Made by a program: the position numbers and the translations under genes. DNA of 64,000 nucleotides, from NCBI GenBank assembly GCA_001770725.1, contig MERU01000002.1:434001-498000 (forward strand), read 5' to 3'. This document shows positions 56,598-64,000 of this stretch, one piece after another; the first letter of the stretch is position 1; each line of letters opens with the position of its first letter. The notes beneath the pieces were generated by a model. That model was not told the origin of the DNA. It ran no database searches and saw nothing but the letters and a program-made list of their open reading frames with translations. The DNA is from Burkholderiales bacterium RIFCSPHIGHO2_01_FULL_63_240 (GTDB lineage: Bacteria > Pseudomonadota > Gammaproteobacteria > Burkholderiales > Burkholderiaceae_C).

Positions 56598-57350
56598 TCA
56601 GCCGCCCTTGCCCGCTGCCTTGGCCAGGCGCTGCTCCAGCGTCTGCAGCGATGCAGCACCGGGCAGGCGGCTGCCGTCTTCAAAAATGATGGCCGGCGTG
56701 CCGTTGACGCGCAGCTTCTGGGACAGGGCCATGTTGCGCTGCAGGGGCGAGCCGCACTGGCCCAGAGCGCGGGGAGGAGCTTCGCCATCGATCATCCACT
56801 TCAGCCAGGCCTGGGTGCGGTCTTTGGCGCACCAGATCTGATCGGCCTTGGCCTTCGAATCGTCACCCAGGATGCCGATCATGAAGGTGTAGATCGTCAC
56901 GTCCTTGAGCTTTTGCATGTCACGCTCCAGGCGCTTGCAGTAACCACAGTTCGGGTCGGCAAAGACCACCATGCGGCGCTTGCCGTTGCCGCTCTTCCAG
57001 ACCACGGCGTCACGCAGGGGCAGGCTGGCGAAGTCGACCTGGTTGATCTCGTCCGTGCGCTCTTCGGTGAGGTTGCGCTGGGTGCGCACGTCGATCAGCT
57101 GGCCTTCGATGAGGTGGTCGCCGCTGGTGTCGGTGTAGAGGATGTGACCACCGGCGCGCAGCTCGATCAGGCCAGCCATGGAGGTGGTGCGTGCGCCGTC
57201 GATCGGTGGCAGTTGCGGCATGCGCTGCGAGAGCTTTTGCTTGAGCGTGGCCAGCTGTGCTGCGGGCAACTCGGCCTGCGCGTGGGCCAGCCCCTGGCCC
57301 ATCGCCAGGGCGATGAAGGCGGCGCTCAGGAATCGTTTGAATCGGGGCAT
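56598..57350 (-). CDS. dsbC: Thiol:disulfide interchange protein DsbC
   Basis: Periplasmic disulfide isomerase. The 250-residue precursor has a signal peptide (RFKRFLSAAFIALAMGQG, cut after AHA), the dimerisation domain to about residue 90, and a thioredoxin fold with the active site CGYC (Cys135, Cys138) and the cis-Pro loop NGTPAIIF. A second cysteine pair (Cys in QIWCAKD and GQCGSP) matches DsbC. Located 33 bases after the ubiH-like gene. No dsbD in the window. Confidence 0.93.
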   Translation of the reverse strand: MPRFKRFLSAAFIALAMGQGLAHAQAELPAAQLATLKQKLSQRMPQLPPIDGARTTSMAGLIELRAGGHILYTDTSGDHLIEGQLIDVRTQRNLTEERTDEINQVDFASLPLRDAVVWKSGNGKRRMVVFADPNCGYCKRLERDMQKLKDVTIYTFMIGILGDDSKAKADQIWCAKDRTQAWLKWMIDGEAPPRALGQCGSPLQRNMALSQKLRVNGTPAIIFEDGSRLPGAASLQTLEQRLAKAAGKGG

Positions 57351-57383
57351 CGGGGCGGTCCTCAGGAAGCAGGGAGCGAAAAA

Positions 57384-58553
57384 TCAGGCGTCGAGCGCGC
57401 GACCCACCAGCCAGTGCTTGACCGGGCCCAGGCGCTCGACCGCCGACATGCCGACGTTGCGCAAGGCCTTCAAGGGGCCGCGCGAATCGGAGAACAGGTG
57501 CAGCATGCCATCGGTCACGGAAGCCATGGCGCGGGTGGGCCATTCCCGCTGACGCACGTAACGCTGCAGCAGGCGTTCTTCACCCGGCTCTCGCCAGGGT
57601 TCGGTCCGGCGCGCATCGACCAGCACGCTCAACAGGGCATCGACATCGGCCAGGCCCAGGTTCAGGCCCTGGCCGGCTAGGGGGTGCACCTGATGGGCCG
57701 CGTCGCCCAGCAGCACCCAACCGGGGCCGGCCCAGCGCGAGGCGCGCGCCAGAGACAGGGGCCATGAGGCGACTTCGGAGCTCAGCTTCAGCTCGCCGAT
57801 CAGCGCCTGCGCTGTCGGGTCACTGGCCTCGATGGCCAGGTTCAGCTCCCGCTCGAAATCGGCGGCAGGCAAGCTGGTGAGCTCTTGCGCGCGGGCCTGC
57901 GGCACCGACCAGACCAGGCCGTAAGAGGCCTGCGGCTCGGGCTGGTTGAAGGGCAGCAGCGCCAGCACATCGGGTGAGCGGAACCACTGGCGGGCCACGC
58001 CCTGGTGCGGCCGCGAGGCCACCAGGCGGGCCGCCACACCACTGTGCCCATAGGGCTGGCGGTCGAAGCTGATGCCCAGCGCCCGGCGCGAATCGGAGAA
58101 CTTGCCCTCGCAAATGGCCAGCAGCGAGGCCTCCACGGGCGCATGACCGTCCGTCAAGGGGCCCACCACCTCCACGCGCGGCGCAAAACGCAGCGCATCG
58201 CTGAGCAGGCGCTCCAGTGCCCCCGCATCGGCAATCCAGGCCAGTTCATGGACGCGCTGTTGCCAGGCCGAGAAGTGCAGGTGGCCGCCATCGTCGCCCC
58301 GGATCTGCATCTCGTGGACCGGCGCGGCAAAAGCCTGCAGGGCCGGCCAGACGCGCAAGCGGGTCAGCAAGGCGATGGCCCGGGCGTTGAGCGCGTAGGT
58401 GCGCACGTCCTGCGAGTTCGGGGCCTGGAAGGCCGTTGCGCGCGCCCAGGCCACGCTGAAGCCTTCGGCCGACAAGGCCAGGGCCAGGCTCATGGCAACG
58501 GCGCCGGAGCCGCTCACGCACACATCGAATCGCTTGCCAGCGGGGGGATTCAT
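57384..58553 (-). CDS. FAD-dependent hydroxylase, UbiH/UbiF family
   Basis: Flavoprotein monooxygenase, probably a ubiquinone ring hydroxylase. The 389-residue protein has an N-terminal FAD motif in a slightly altered form (CVSGSGAVAMSLALALSAEG), and the second FAD motif WVLLGDAAHQVHPLAGQGLNLGL. Which ring position is hydroxylated (UbiH, UbiF, UbiI or UbiM type) cannot be told. ATG 58553 has TGAGGAAAG at good spacing; two upstream in-frame ATGs do not. Pairing with dsbC is common in Comamonadaceae. Confidence 0.87.
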   Translation of the reverse strand: MNPPAGKRFDVCVSGSGAVAMSLALALSAEGFSVAWARATAFQAPNSQDVRTYALNARAIALLTRLRVWPALQAFAAPVHEMQIRGDDGGHLHFSAWQQRVHELAWIADAGALERLLSDALRFAPRVEVVGPLTDGHAPVEASLLAICEGKFSDSRRALGISFDRQPYGHSGVAARLVASRPHQGVARQWFRSPDVLALLPFNQPEPQASYGLVWSVPQARAQELTSLPAADFERELNLAIEASDPTAQALIGELKLSSEVASWPLSLARASRWAGPGWVLLGDAAHQVHPLAGQGLNLGLADVDALLSVLVDARRTEPWREPGEERLLQRYVRQREWPTRAMASVTDGMLHLFSDSRGPLKALRNVGMSAVERLGPVKHWLVGRALDA

Positions 58554-58738
58554 GAAATTGCTTTCCTCAGCGGTGGCCACCATGGCAGACCGCGCCCGGT
58601 AATCTACCCGATGGCCTGCGGCCACGGGCGAGCGGGGACACCAGGGCGCATAAAATGGCGGGATTGCTGCCGTGCATCAACACCCTGTCGGGCGCGGCCG
58701 GCCCTGCTTTCTCCCTTTCTCCTCCTGTCAGGAACACC

Positions 58739-59830
58739 ATGAGCCTCCAATGCGGCATCGTGGGTCTGCCCAACGTCGGCAAGTCCACCCTCTTCAACGC
58801 GCTGACCAAGGCCGGCATCGCCGCCGAGAACTACCCCTTCTGCACCATCGAGCCCAACGTGGGCGTGGTGGAAGTGCCTGATCCGCGCCTGGCGCAGCTC
58901 TCCGAGATCGTCCAGCCCGAGCGCGTCGTGCCGGCCATCGTGGAGTTCGTGGACATCGCTGGCCTGGTGGCGGGCGCCTCGCAGGGTGAAGGCCTGGGCA
59001 ACCAGTTCCTCAGCCACATCCGCGAAACCGACGCCATCGTCAACGTGGTGCGCTGCTTCGAAGACGACAACGTGATCCACGTGGCCGGCAAGGTCGACCC
59101 GATCGCCGACATCGAGGTCATCCAGACCGAGCTGTGCCTGGCCGACCTGGGCACCGTCGAGAAAAGCCTGCACCGCTACAACAAGACCGCCCGCTCGGGC
59201 GACAAGGACGCGGCGGCCCTGGTCAAGGTGCTGGAGAAGTGCCAGGCGGCGCTGGACCAGGCCAAGCCCGTTCGCTCCATCGATTTCAGCAAGGAAGAGC
59301 TGGCCATCCTCAAGCCCCTTTGCCTGATCACGGCCAAGCCCGCCATGTTCGTGGGCAACGTGTCGGAAACCGGCTTCGAGAACAACCCCTTCCTGGACCG
59401 CCTGCGCGAGTACGCCGCGGCGCAAAAGGGCGAGGTCGTGGCCATTTGCGCCAAGACCGAGGCCGAACTCGCCGAGATGGAAGACGACGACCGCGCCATG
59501 TTCCTGGCCGAAATGGGCCAGAGCGAGCCGGGCCTGAACCGCCTGATCCGAGCCGGCTTCAAGCTGCTGGGCCTGCAGACCTACTTCACCGCAGGCGTGA
59601 AGGAAGTGCGCGCCTGGACGGTGCCCATCGGCGCCACCGCCCCGCAGGCCGCGGGCGTCATCCACACCGATTTCGAGCGTGGTTTCATCCGCGCCCAGAC
59701 CATCGCCTTCGAGGATTTCATCCAGTACAAGGGCGAGGCCGGCGCCAAGGAGGCCGGCAAGATGCGCGCCGAAGGCAAGGAATACATCGTCAAGGACGGC
59801 GATGTGCTGAATTTCCTGTTCAACGTCTGA
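58739..59830 (+). CDS. ychF: Redox-regulated ATPase YchF (OLA1 family)
   Basis: Ribosome-binding P-loop protein that prefers ATP. The 363-residue length equals the E. coli protein. G1 [15 protein letters not shown]3 [21 protein letters not shown], the altered G4 typical of YchF, and a C-terminal TGS domain ([30 protein letters not shown]). A -10-like CATAAA lies near 58650. The start is the ATG preceded by AGGAAC. Followed by a terminator. Confidence 0.96.
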   Translation: MSLQCGIVGLPNVGKSTLFNALTKAGIAAENYPFCTIEPNVGVVEVPDPRLAQLSEIVQPERVVPAIVEFVDIAGLVAGASQGEGLGNQFLSHIRETDAIVNVVRCFEDDNVIHVAGKVDPIADIEVIQTELCLADLGTVEKSLHRYNKTARSGDKDAAALVKVLEKCQAALDQAKPVRSIDFSKEELAILKPLCLITAKPAMFVGNVSETGFENNPFLDRLREYAAAQKGEVVAICAKTEAELAEMEDDDRAMFLAEMGQSEPGLNRLIRAGFKLLGLQTYFTAGVKEVRAWTVPIGATAPQAAGVIHTDFERGFIRAQTIAFEDFIQYKGEAGAKEAGKMRAEGKEYIVKDGDVLNFLFNV

Positions 59831-59870
59831 GCCCGCGGTTCCCCCCTTCAGCGGCCCTGCGCCGCTGCCG

Positions 59871-59910
59871 AAAAAACGCCAGATCCTCACACGAGGGCCT
59901 GGCGTTTTTG
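59871..59910 (+). terminator. Intrinsic terminator after ychF
   Basis: AAAAAACGCCAG (59871-59882) pairs with CTGGCGTTTTT (59899-59909), with an inner CCTC-ACAC-GAGG hairpin. U-tract present on both strands, so it could work in either direction. Confidence 0.85.
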
Positions 59911-59939
59911 CTTGGGCGGATGGTGCCAGACCGAGGCGC

Positions 59940-59966
59940 TTCAGTTTTCGCCAGCCGGGCCGATAT
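59940..59966 (+). promoter_or_regulatory. Sigma-28 (FliA) promoter of cheW
   Basis: TTCAGTTT (59940-59947), an 11-base spacer, and GCCGATAT (59959-59966). Against the FliA consensus TAAAGTTT-N11-GCCGATAA, 13 of 16 bases match and the spacer is exact. Start would fall about 55-60 bases before the cheW ATG. This places cheW in the late flagellar/chemotaxis regulon. Confidence 0.72.
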
Positions 59967-60030
59967 CCGCTTGTGAGACGTGAACCGGTGTGCGCCCCGA
60001 TCGGCGCACGAGGACCCCGAGAGGACCGAC

Positions 60031-60621
60031 ATGGAAACCCTGCAAGCCGCCGCCCCCCAGACCAGCTCCCCCGCTCGCAGCGATGCGGCATCCCCCGTGG
60101 CAGGCTTGGGCGCGCGTCAGAACAACACCCGCCAGGTGCGCCATGCGGCCACCGGGCGTGAATACCTCACGTTTCGCCTGGGGACCGAGGAATACGGCAT
60201 CGACATCCTGAAGGTCCAGGAAATCCGCTCCTACGAGCCGCCGACCAAGATCGCCAACGCCCCGGCCTACCTCAAGGGCGTGGTCAACCTGCGCGGCGTG
60301 ATCGTGCCCATCGTGGACCTGCGCGTGAAGTTCAACTGCGTCAAGGCCGACGGCCAGGCCGACATCGACGACTTCACCGTGGTGATCGTGCTCAACGTCA
60401 AGGGTCGCGTGGTCGGCGCGGTGGTCGATTCGGTGAGCGACGTGATGCAGCTGGCCGAACAGATGATCCAGCCCGCGCCCGAGATGAGCTCGTCCATCGT
60501 GGACACGACCTACATCACCGGCATCGCCAACGTGAACGAACGCCTGCTGATCCTCATGGACATCGAGTCGCTGATGGGCAGCGCCGAGATGGGCCTGATC
60601 AACAGCCTGACCGCCCACTGA
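60031..60621 (+). CDS. cheW: Chemotaxis coupling protein CheW
   Basis: Adaptor linking chemoreceptors to the CheA kinase. The 196-residue protein has the CheW fold from about residue 42: YLTFRLGTEEYGIDILKVQEI, NLRGVIVPIVDLRVKF, VDSVSDVMQLAEQMIQPAPE and the closing VNERLLILMDIESLM. An N-terminal tail of about 40 residues is longer than usual. Start ATG 60031 is preceded by GAGAGGACC. No cheA, mcp or flagellar gene is adjacent, yet it has a sigma-28-type promoter and its own terminator. Confidence 0.95.
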   Translation: METLQAAAPQTSSPARSDAASPVAGLGARQNNTRQVRHAATGREYLTFRLGTEEYGIDILKVQEIRSYEPPTKIANAPAYLKGVVNLRGVIVPIVDLRVKFNCVKADGQADIDDFTVVIVLNVKGRVVGAVVDSVSDVMQLAEQMIQPAPEMSSSIVDTTYITGIANVNERLLILMDIESLMGSAEMGLINSLTAH

Positions 60622-60664
60622 GGCGGCATCCGGGGCCCAGCCGCCCCAGACTCACCAGCCAAGT

Positions 60665-60690
60665 GCCGGGCCCTCGAGCCCGGCTTTTTT
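60665..60690 (+). terminator. Intrinsic terminator of cheW
   Basis: GCCGGGC (60665-60671), six-base loop, GCCCGGC (60678-60684), then six U. It ends at the stop codon of the convergent permease gene. Confidence 0.88.
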
Positions 60691-63380
60691 CATTCTGCGC
60701 GCCGCAAGGTCATTGCCACCGGGCGTGCCAGCACCCCGCGCAAGCTCCACCACCCCGCCCCCCAGGCCAGCAGCGCCCCGACGGCGGCGCCCGCCAGCGG
60801 CCACCACCAAGGCGCCGTCCAGGGGAACTCGAACACCCGGGATGACAGCGCCCAGCCGATGGCCAGCGAGGCCGAAGCGGCCAGCGCCCCCGCCAGCGCG
60901 CCCAGACCGATCAGCTCGACGCGCTGCACCCGCGCCAGCAGCACCTGCGTGGCACCCAGCGAGCGCAGGACGGCCCACTCGCGGGCGCGCCGCTCGCGTG
61001 AAGTCATGAGACCGGCCATCAGCACGATGAGGCCCGCGGCCAGCGTGAAGGCGAACAGGAATTCCATCGCCGTGATGACCTGGTCCAGCACCGACTGCAC
61101 CTGGGTCAGCGTGGCCGTCACGTCCACCACCGTCACGTTCGGAAAGGCCTGGACAAGGGTGCGGTCGAGTTGGGCGCCCACCGGCATGCGAAAGGCCGTG
61201 ATCCAGGTCGCCGGCCAGTCCGCCTCGGTGGAACGGGGCGTCATCACGAAGAAATTGACCCGCATGGACGACCAGTCCACCTTGCGCAGGCTGGTGATGC
61301 GGCGCTCATCGACTTGTCCGGCCAGATCAAAACGCAGCTTGTCGCCCAGCTTCAGCCCCAGCGTCTGGGCGAGGCCCTCTTCCACGCTGAAAGCGTCCGC
61401 TTCTTCGGGCTGGAAGCGCCCGCCGACCAGTTCGTTGCGCCGGGGAGGCTGCGCCGCATGGCTGAGGTTGAACTCCCGGTCGACCAGGCGCTGGGCCCGG
61501 TCCTCTTCATAGTCCTGCGGACGCACGGGTTTGCCGTTGATGGCCACCAGGCGGCCGCGCGCCATCGGGAACCAGTCGTATTGCCGGACGCCGCCGGCCC
61601 GCAAGGCTTGCTGAAAGGCATCGACCTGGTCGGGCTGGATGTTGATGACGAAGCGATTGGGCGCGTCGGGCGGGGTGGCCGCTTTCCAGCTGGTGATCAG
61701 GTCGGTGCGGATGAGCACCAGCAGCATCAGCGCCAGCAGACCGATGCCCAGGGCGCACACCTGCACGACGCTGTGCCCAGGCTGGGCCGTGACCTGGCGG
61801 GTGGCCAGGCTCAGCCAGTTGGGCAGGCGCTCGGCATGGCGCTCGACCCCACGGCGCAACAGCAGGATGGCGATGCCACCCAACACCGCGAACAAGGCCA
61901 TTGCCGCGACGAAGCCGCCCAGGGCGATGGCGCCCATGCGCATGTCGCGCGCCACGGTCAGCAGCAGGCCGAACAGCGCCACCGCGCCAAACAGGCCCAT
62001 GGCGGCAGACCAAGGTCGCAGGCCACCCAGGTCACGGCGCAACACGCGCAGCGGCGGCACGCGGGCGAGTTGCAACACGGGCGGCAGGCCAAAACCCAGC
62101 GTCAGCAAGACGCCCACCCCCACCCCCAGCGCCCAGGGCTGCCAGCCGGCTTGCGGCAGGCTGACCTTCACCAGCCCGGCCAGCAGCTCGACAAAAACCA
62201 GGTGGAAGGCCCAGCCCAACAGCAGCCCCAGGACGCTGGCCAGCAGGCCGATGAACAGGAACTGCAAGCCATAGATCCACGCCATGGTGCGCTGGGGCAC
62301 GCCCATGACGCGCAGCAGCGCGCAGTCGTCAAGGCGACGTTGGGCGAAGTCGCGCGAGACCAAGGCCACCGCCACCGCCGACAACAGCGCCGCCAGCAAG
62401 GCCACCAGGCGCAGGAACAGGCCAGCGCGGTCGAGCGTGGCGCGCATTTCAGGTCGGCCCTGCTCAAGGGTTTCGACCTTCAGGCCACGCATCGTGTCGA
62501 TGCGTTCACGGCTGTCGGACACGAAACGCTGCAAAGCCTGGCTCACCCGGCCATTGCTGTCGGCCGCTGCGTGTTCGGCGTTCACGGCATTGGCCCGGGC
62601 GGCTTTGATGCCGACAGCGGCCGTGGGGTCACCTGCAGCGCCCTCGGCGTCACCAGCGCGGGCCGGCCCCGCCACCAGCAGGCGGTGGGTCACGCGGCTG
62701 GCCGGCTGCACCAGCTCGGTTGACGCGAGGTCCGACTCGCGGATCATCACGCGTGGCGAGAAATTGATGAAGCCGGCACCCCGGTCGGGTTCGCTCTGGA
62801 TGACCGAGGCGATGTGAAAGCTGCGCTCGCCCAACCAGAGCGAATCGCCCACCTGCAGGTTGAGCGCCAGCAGGATGCCGGCGTCGACCCAGGCCTGCCC
62901 CGGCGGCGGGCCACCGACTGGCGCCGGGCCGGTGGGGCTGACCTGCCCATCGGGTTGCAGGGCGCCGAGCGTGAGGCGCCCGCGCAAGGGGTGGGCGGCG
63001 CTGACCGCCTTGACGGCCGCCAGGCGGGCCTCGCCCCCTTTGTCATCGGGTGCGCGGGCCATGCTCGCCAGCACCGAGGTGCGCGCCACCCGCAAGCCCA
63101 GTTGCACGGCCTGCGCCTCGAACTCGGCGGGCACCGGTTGGTCGCCCACCACCACGGCGTCCCCGCCCAGCAGTTGTGCCGCGTCGCGGCTCAGGCCCCG
63201 CTCGATGCGGTCAGCAAAAAAGGCCACGGCCGTGAGCGCCGCCACCGCGAGCACCACCGCCACCAGCAGGAAGCGCATGCTGCCCGAGCGCAGGTCACGC
63301 CGGGTCTGCAGCAGCGCCCAGCGCCAGGCAGAAACACGCTGGGTTGGTGAGGCGGAGGGACTCGTCAAGGGATCAGACAT
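60690..63380 (-). CDS. FtsX-type ABC transporter permease (YbbP-like), no adjacent ATPase
   Basis: Large permease of the YbbP/MacB-like class, 896 residues from ATG 63380 (914 from ATG 63434). One N-terminal span (MRFLLVAVVLAVAALTAVAF), a long periplasmic domain, three spans near 330-450 (LFLRLVALLAALLSAVAVAL; GLQFLFIGLLASVLGLLLG), further spans, a second periplasmic domain and three C-terminal spans (MEFLFAFTLAAGLIVLMAG; LIGLGALAGALAASASLAIG). This is the duplicated FtsX layout. The cognate ATPase (YbbA type) is normally next to it but neither neighbour is one. Substrate unknown. Confidence 0.85.
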   Translation of the reverse strand: MSDPLTSPSASPTQRVSAWRWALLQTRRDLRSGSMRFLLVAVVLAVAALTAVAFFADRIERGLSRDAAQLLGGDAVVVGDQPVPAEFEAQAVQLGLRVARTSVLASMARAPDDKGGEARLAAVKAVSAAHPLRGRLTLGALQPDGQVSPTGPAPVGGPPPGQAWVDAGILLALNLQVGDSLWLGERSFHIASVIQSEPDRGAGFINFSPRVMIRESDLASTELVQPASRVTHRLLVAGPARAGDAEGAAGDPTAAVGIKAARANAVNAEHAAADSNGRVSQALQRFVSDSRERIDTMRGLKVETLEQGRPEMRATLDRAGLFLRLVALLAALLSAVAVALVSRDFAQRRLDDCALLRVMGVPQRTMAWIYGLQFLFIGLLASVLGLLLGWAFHLVFVELLAGLVKVSLPQAGWQPWALGVGVGVLLTLGFGLPPVLQLARVPPLRVLRRDLGGLRPWSAAMGLFGAVALFGLLLTVARDMRMGAIALGGFVAAMALFAVLGGIAILLLRRGVERHAERLPNWLSLATRQVTAQPGHSVVQVCALGIGLLALMLLVLIRTDLITSWKAATPPDAPNRFVINIQPDQVDAFQQALRAGGVRQYDWFPMARGRLVAINGKPVRPQDYEEDRAQRLVDREFNLSHAAQPPRRNELVGGRFQPEEADAFSVEEGLAQTLGLKLGDKLRFDLAGQVDERRITSLRKVDWSSMRVNFFVMTPRSTEADWPATWITAFRMPVGAQLDRTLVQAFPNVTVVDVTATLTQVQSVLDQVITAMEFLFAFTLAAGLIVLMAGLMTSRERRAREWAVLRSLGATQVLLARVQRVELIGLGALAGALAASASLAIGWALSSRVFEFPWTAPWWWPLAGAAVGALLAWGAGWWSLRGVLARPVAMTLRRAE

Positions 63381-63475
63381 CGGATGAACAGGGGCGTGAA
63401 GTTCGCCCAAGGGTTGCACACCAGCGGGCATCATCGCAGCATTCCCTCACCCCTGCGCGGCACGAGGCCGGGCGC

Positions 63476-63487
63476 TAGACTGGACGC
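63476..63487 (+). promoter_or_regulatory. -10-like TAGACT immediately before ygiD-like gene
   Basis: TAGACT (63476-63481), then GGACGC, then the ATG at 63488. Same geometry as cobW, can and maf. No -35 seen. Confidence 0.4.
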
Positions 63488-64000
63488 ATGTCTGCCGCTT
63501 TGCCCTCTGCCCTGCCGACGTTTTTCATCTCGCATGGCTCGCCCATGATCGCGTTGGAGCCCGGCCCCGCCGGCCACTTCATGCAACGACTGGGGCCGGC
63601 CATCACGCAGCAGTGGGGACGTCCCCGGGCCATCGTCGTGATGTCGCCGCACACGGCGACCGCCACGCCCTTCGTGCTGGGTGGCACGCAGCACGAGACC
63701 GTCCACGACTTCGGGGGCTTTCCGCCCGAGCTCGACGAGGTCCATTACGACGCTGCGGGTGATGCGGCCGTTGCCCACCGCGTGGTCGATCTGTTGAACC
63801 AAGCCGGCGTGCCCGCCCAGTGGACACCGCACAGCGGCCTGGACCATGGCATCTGGACGGTGCTGATGCACCTGTTCCCGCAGGTGGACGTGCCGGTGGT
63901 GCCGCTGTCGCTGGTGCCCTCGGCCAGCCCTTCGGACCTGTTCGCGATGGGGCGCGCCTTGCGTTCGCTGCGCCACGAGGGCGTGCTGGTGATCGGCTCG
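63488..64000 (+). CDS. Extradiol ring-cleavage dioxygenase, YgiD/DODA family (3' end outside window)
   Basis: Class III (LigB-like) dioxygenase, 171 residues visible. The metal ligands and family motifs are FFISHGSPMIALE with its His, VVMSPHTATATPFV, DFGGFPPELDEVHY and the HSGLDHGIWTVLMHLFP motif with the catalytic His. E. coli YgiD and plant DODA open the catechol ring of DOPA; the native bacterial substrate is unknown. Runs off the right end of the window. Confidence 0.9.
   Translation, partial: MSAALPSALPTFFISHGSPMIALEPGPAGHFMQRLGPAITQQWGRPRAIVVMSPHTATATPFVLGGTQHETVHDFGGFPPELDEVHYDAAGDAAVAHRVVDLLNQAGVPAQWTPHSGLDHGIWTVLMHLFPQVDVPVVPLSLVPSASPSDLFAMGRALRSLRHEGVLVIGS

Overview
The window is ordinary-looking chromosome of a high-GC betaproteobacterium, most likely order Burkholderiales in the Comamonadaceae / Rubrivivax-Leptothrix-Aquabacterium neighbourhood. 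The evidence is the gene order (corC-lnt-glyQ-glyS-gmhB; lepA-lepB-DUF4845-rnc-era-recO-pdxJ-acpS-nagZ; DUF177-rpmF-plsX-fabHDG-acpP-fabF-rpoE-rseA-mucD; M61 peptidase-DUF3108 beside dsbC-ubiH), strong G/C third-codon bias and the family types. I see no insertion sequence, prophage, integron, CRISPR array, tRNA or rRNA gene. The density is 57 protein genes in 64 kb, two of them cut by the window ends.

Layout. 1-5.2 kb: rluB (3' end outside), scpB and rluD on the minus strand, divergent from bamD. 5.2-9 kb: can-aceK (minus) and a metallo-beta-lactamase-fold hydrolase. 9-16.2 kb: a minus-strand run corC-lnt-glyQ-glyS-gmhB-YgjP peptidase. 16.3-20.1 kb: cobW GTPase, a zinc-finger-less dksA and a two-domain STAS protein (plus). 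20.1-24 kb: coaX, a chalcone-isomerase-like exported protein, an HDOD protein. 22.7-25.9 kb: rluC-gph-Rieske-sppA (minus), divergent from rne, which has a leader of about 730 bases rich in hairpins. 29.7-31.7 kb: a long-chain acyl-CoA ligase interrupted by a one-base frameshift. 31.7-40.1 kb: the lepA-to-nagZ cluster (minus). 40.5-51.4 kb: envelope-stress genes (mucD, rseA, rpoE; no rseB) followed upstream by fatty-acid initiation genes, plsX, rpmF and DUF177. 51.4-56.6 kb: maf, a tetrapyrrole-methylase-fold methyltransferase, DUF3429, M61 peptidase, DUF3108. 56.6-64 kb: dsbC and ubiH-like (minus), ychF, cheW with a sigma-28-type promoter, an orphan FtsX-type permease, and a partial YgiD-type dioxygenase.

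How the genes work together. Much of the window serves the envelope: lipoprotein maturation and outer-membrane assembly (lnt, bamD), secretion and periplasmic quality control (lepB, lepA, mucD, dsbC, sppA), LPS heptose (gmhB), murein recycling (nagZ), and fatty acid / phospholipid initiation (plsX, fabHDG, acpP, fabF, acpS). Envelope stress is sensed by rpoE/rseA in the same run. A second theme is RNA: rluB, rluC, rluD, rne, rnc, era, lepA, ychF, rpmF and glyQS.

I found no clearly new multi-gene system. The observations most worth following are: (i) at least seven first genes whose -10-like hexamer ends only 6-7 bases before the start codon, implying leaderless or near-leaderless mRNAs, including two divergent pairs; (ii) the rne leader; (iii) the acyl-CoA ligase frameshift with a dyad operator on its promoter; (iv) a Cys-poor DksA next to a histidine-rich CobW GTPase; (v) a near-consensus sigma-28 promoter on an isolated cheW; (vi) loss of rseB from the rpoE locus.
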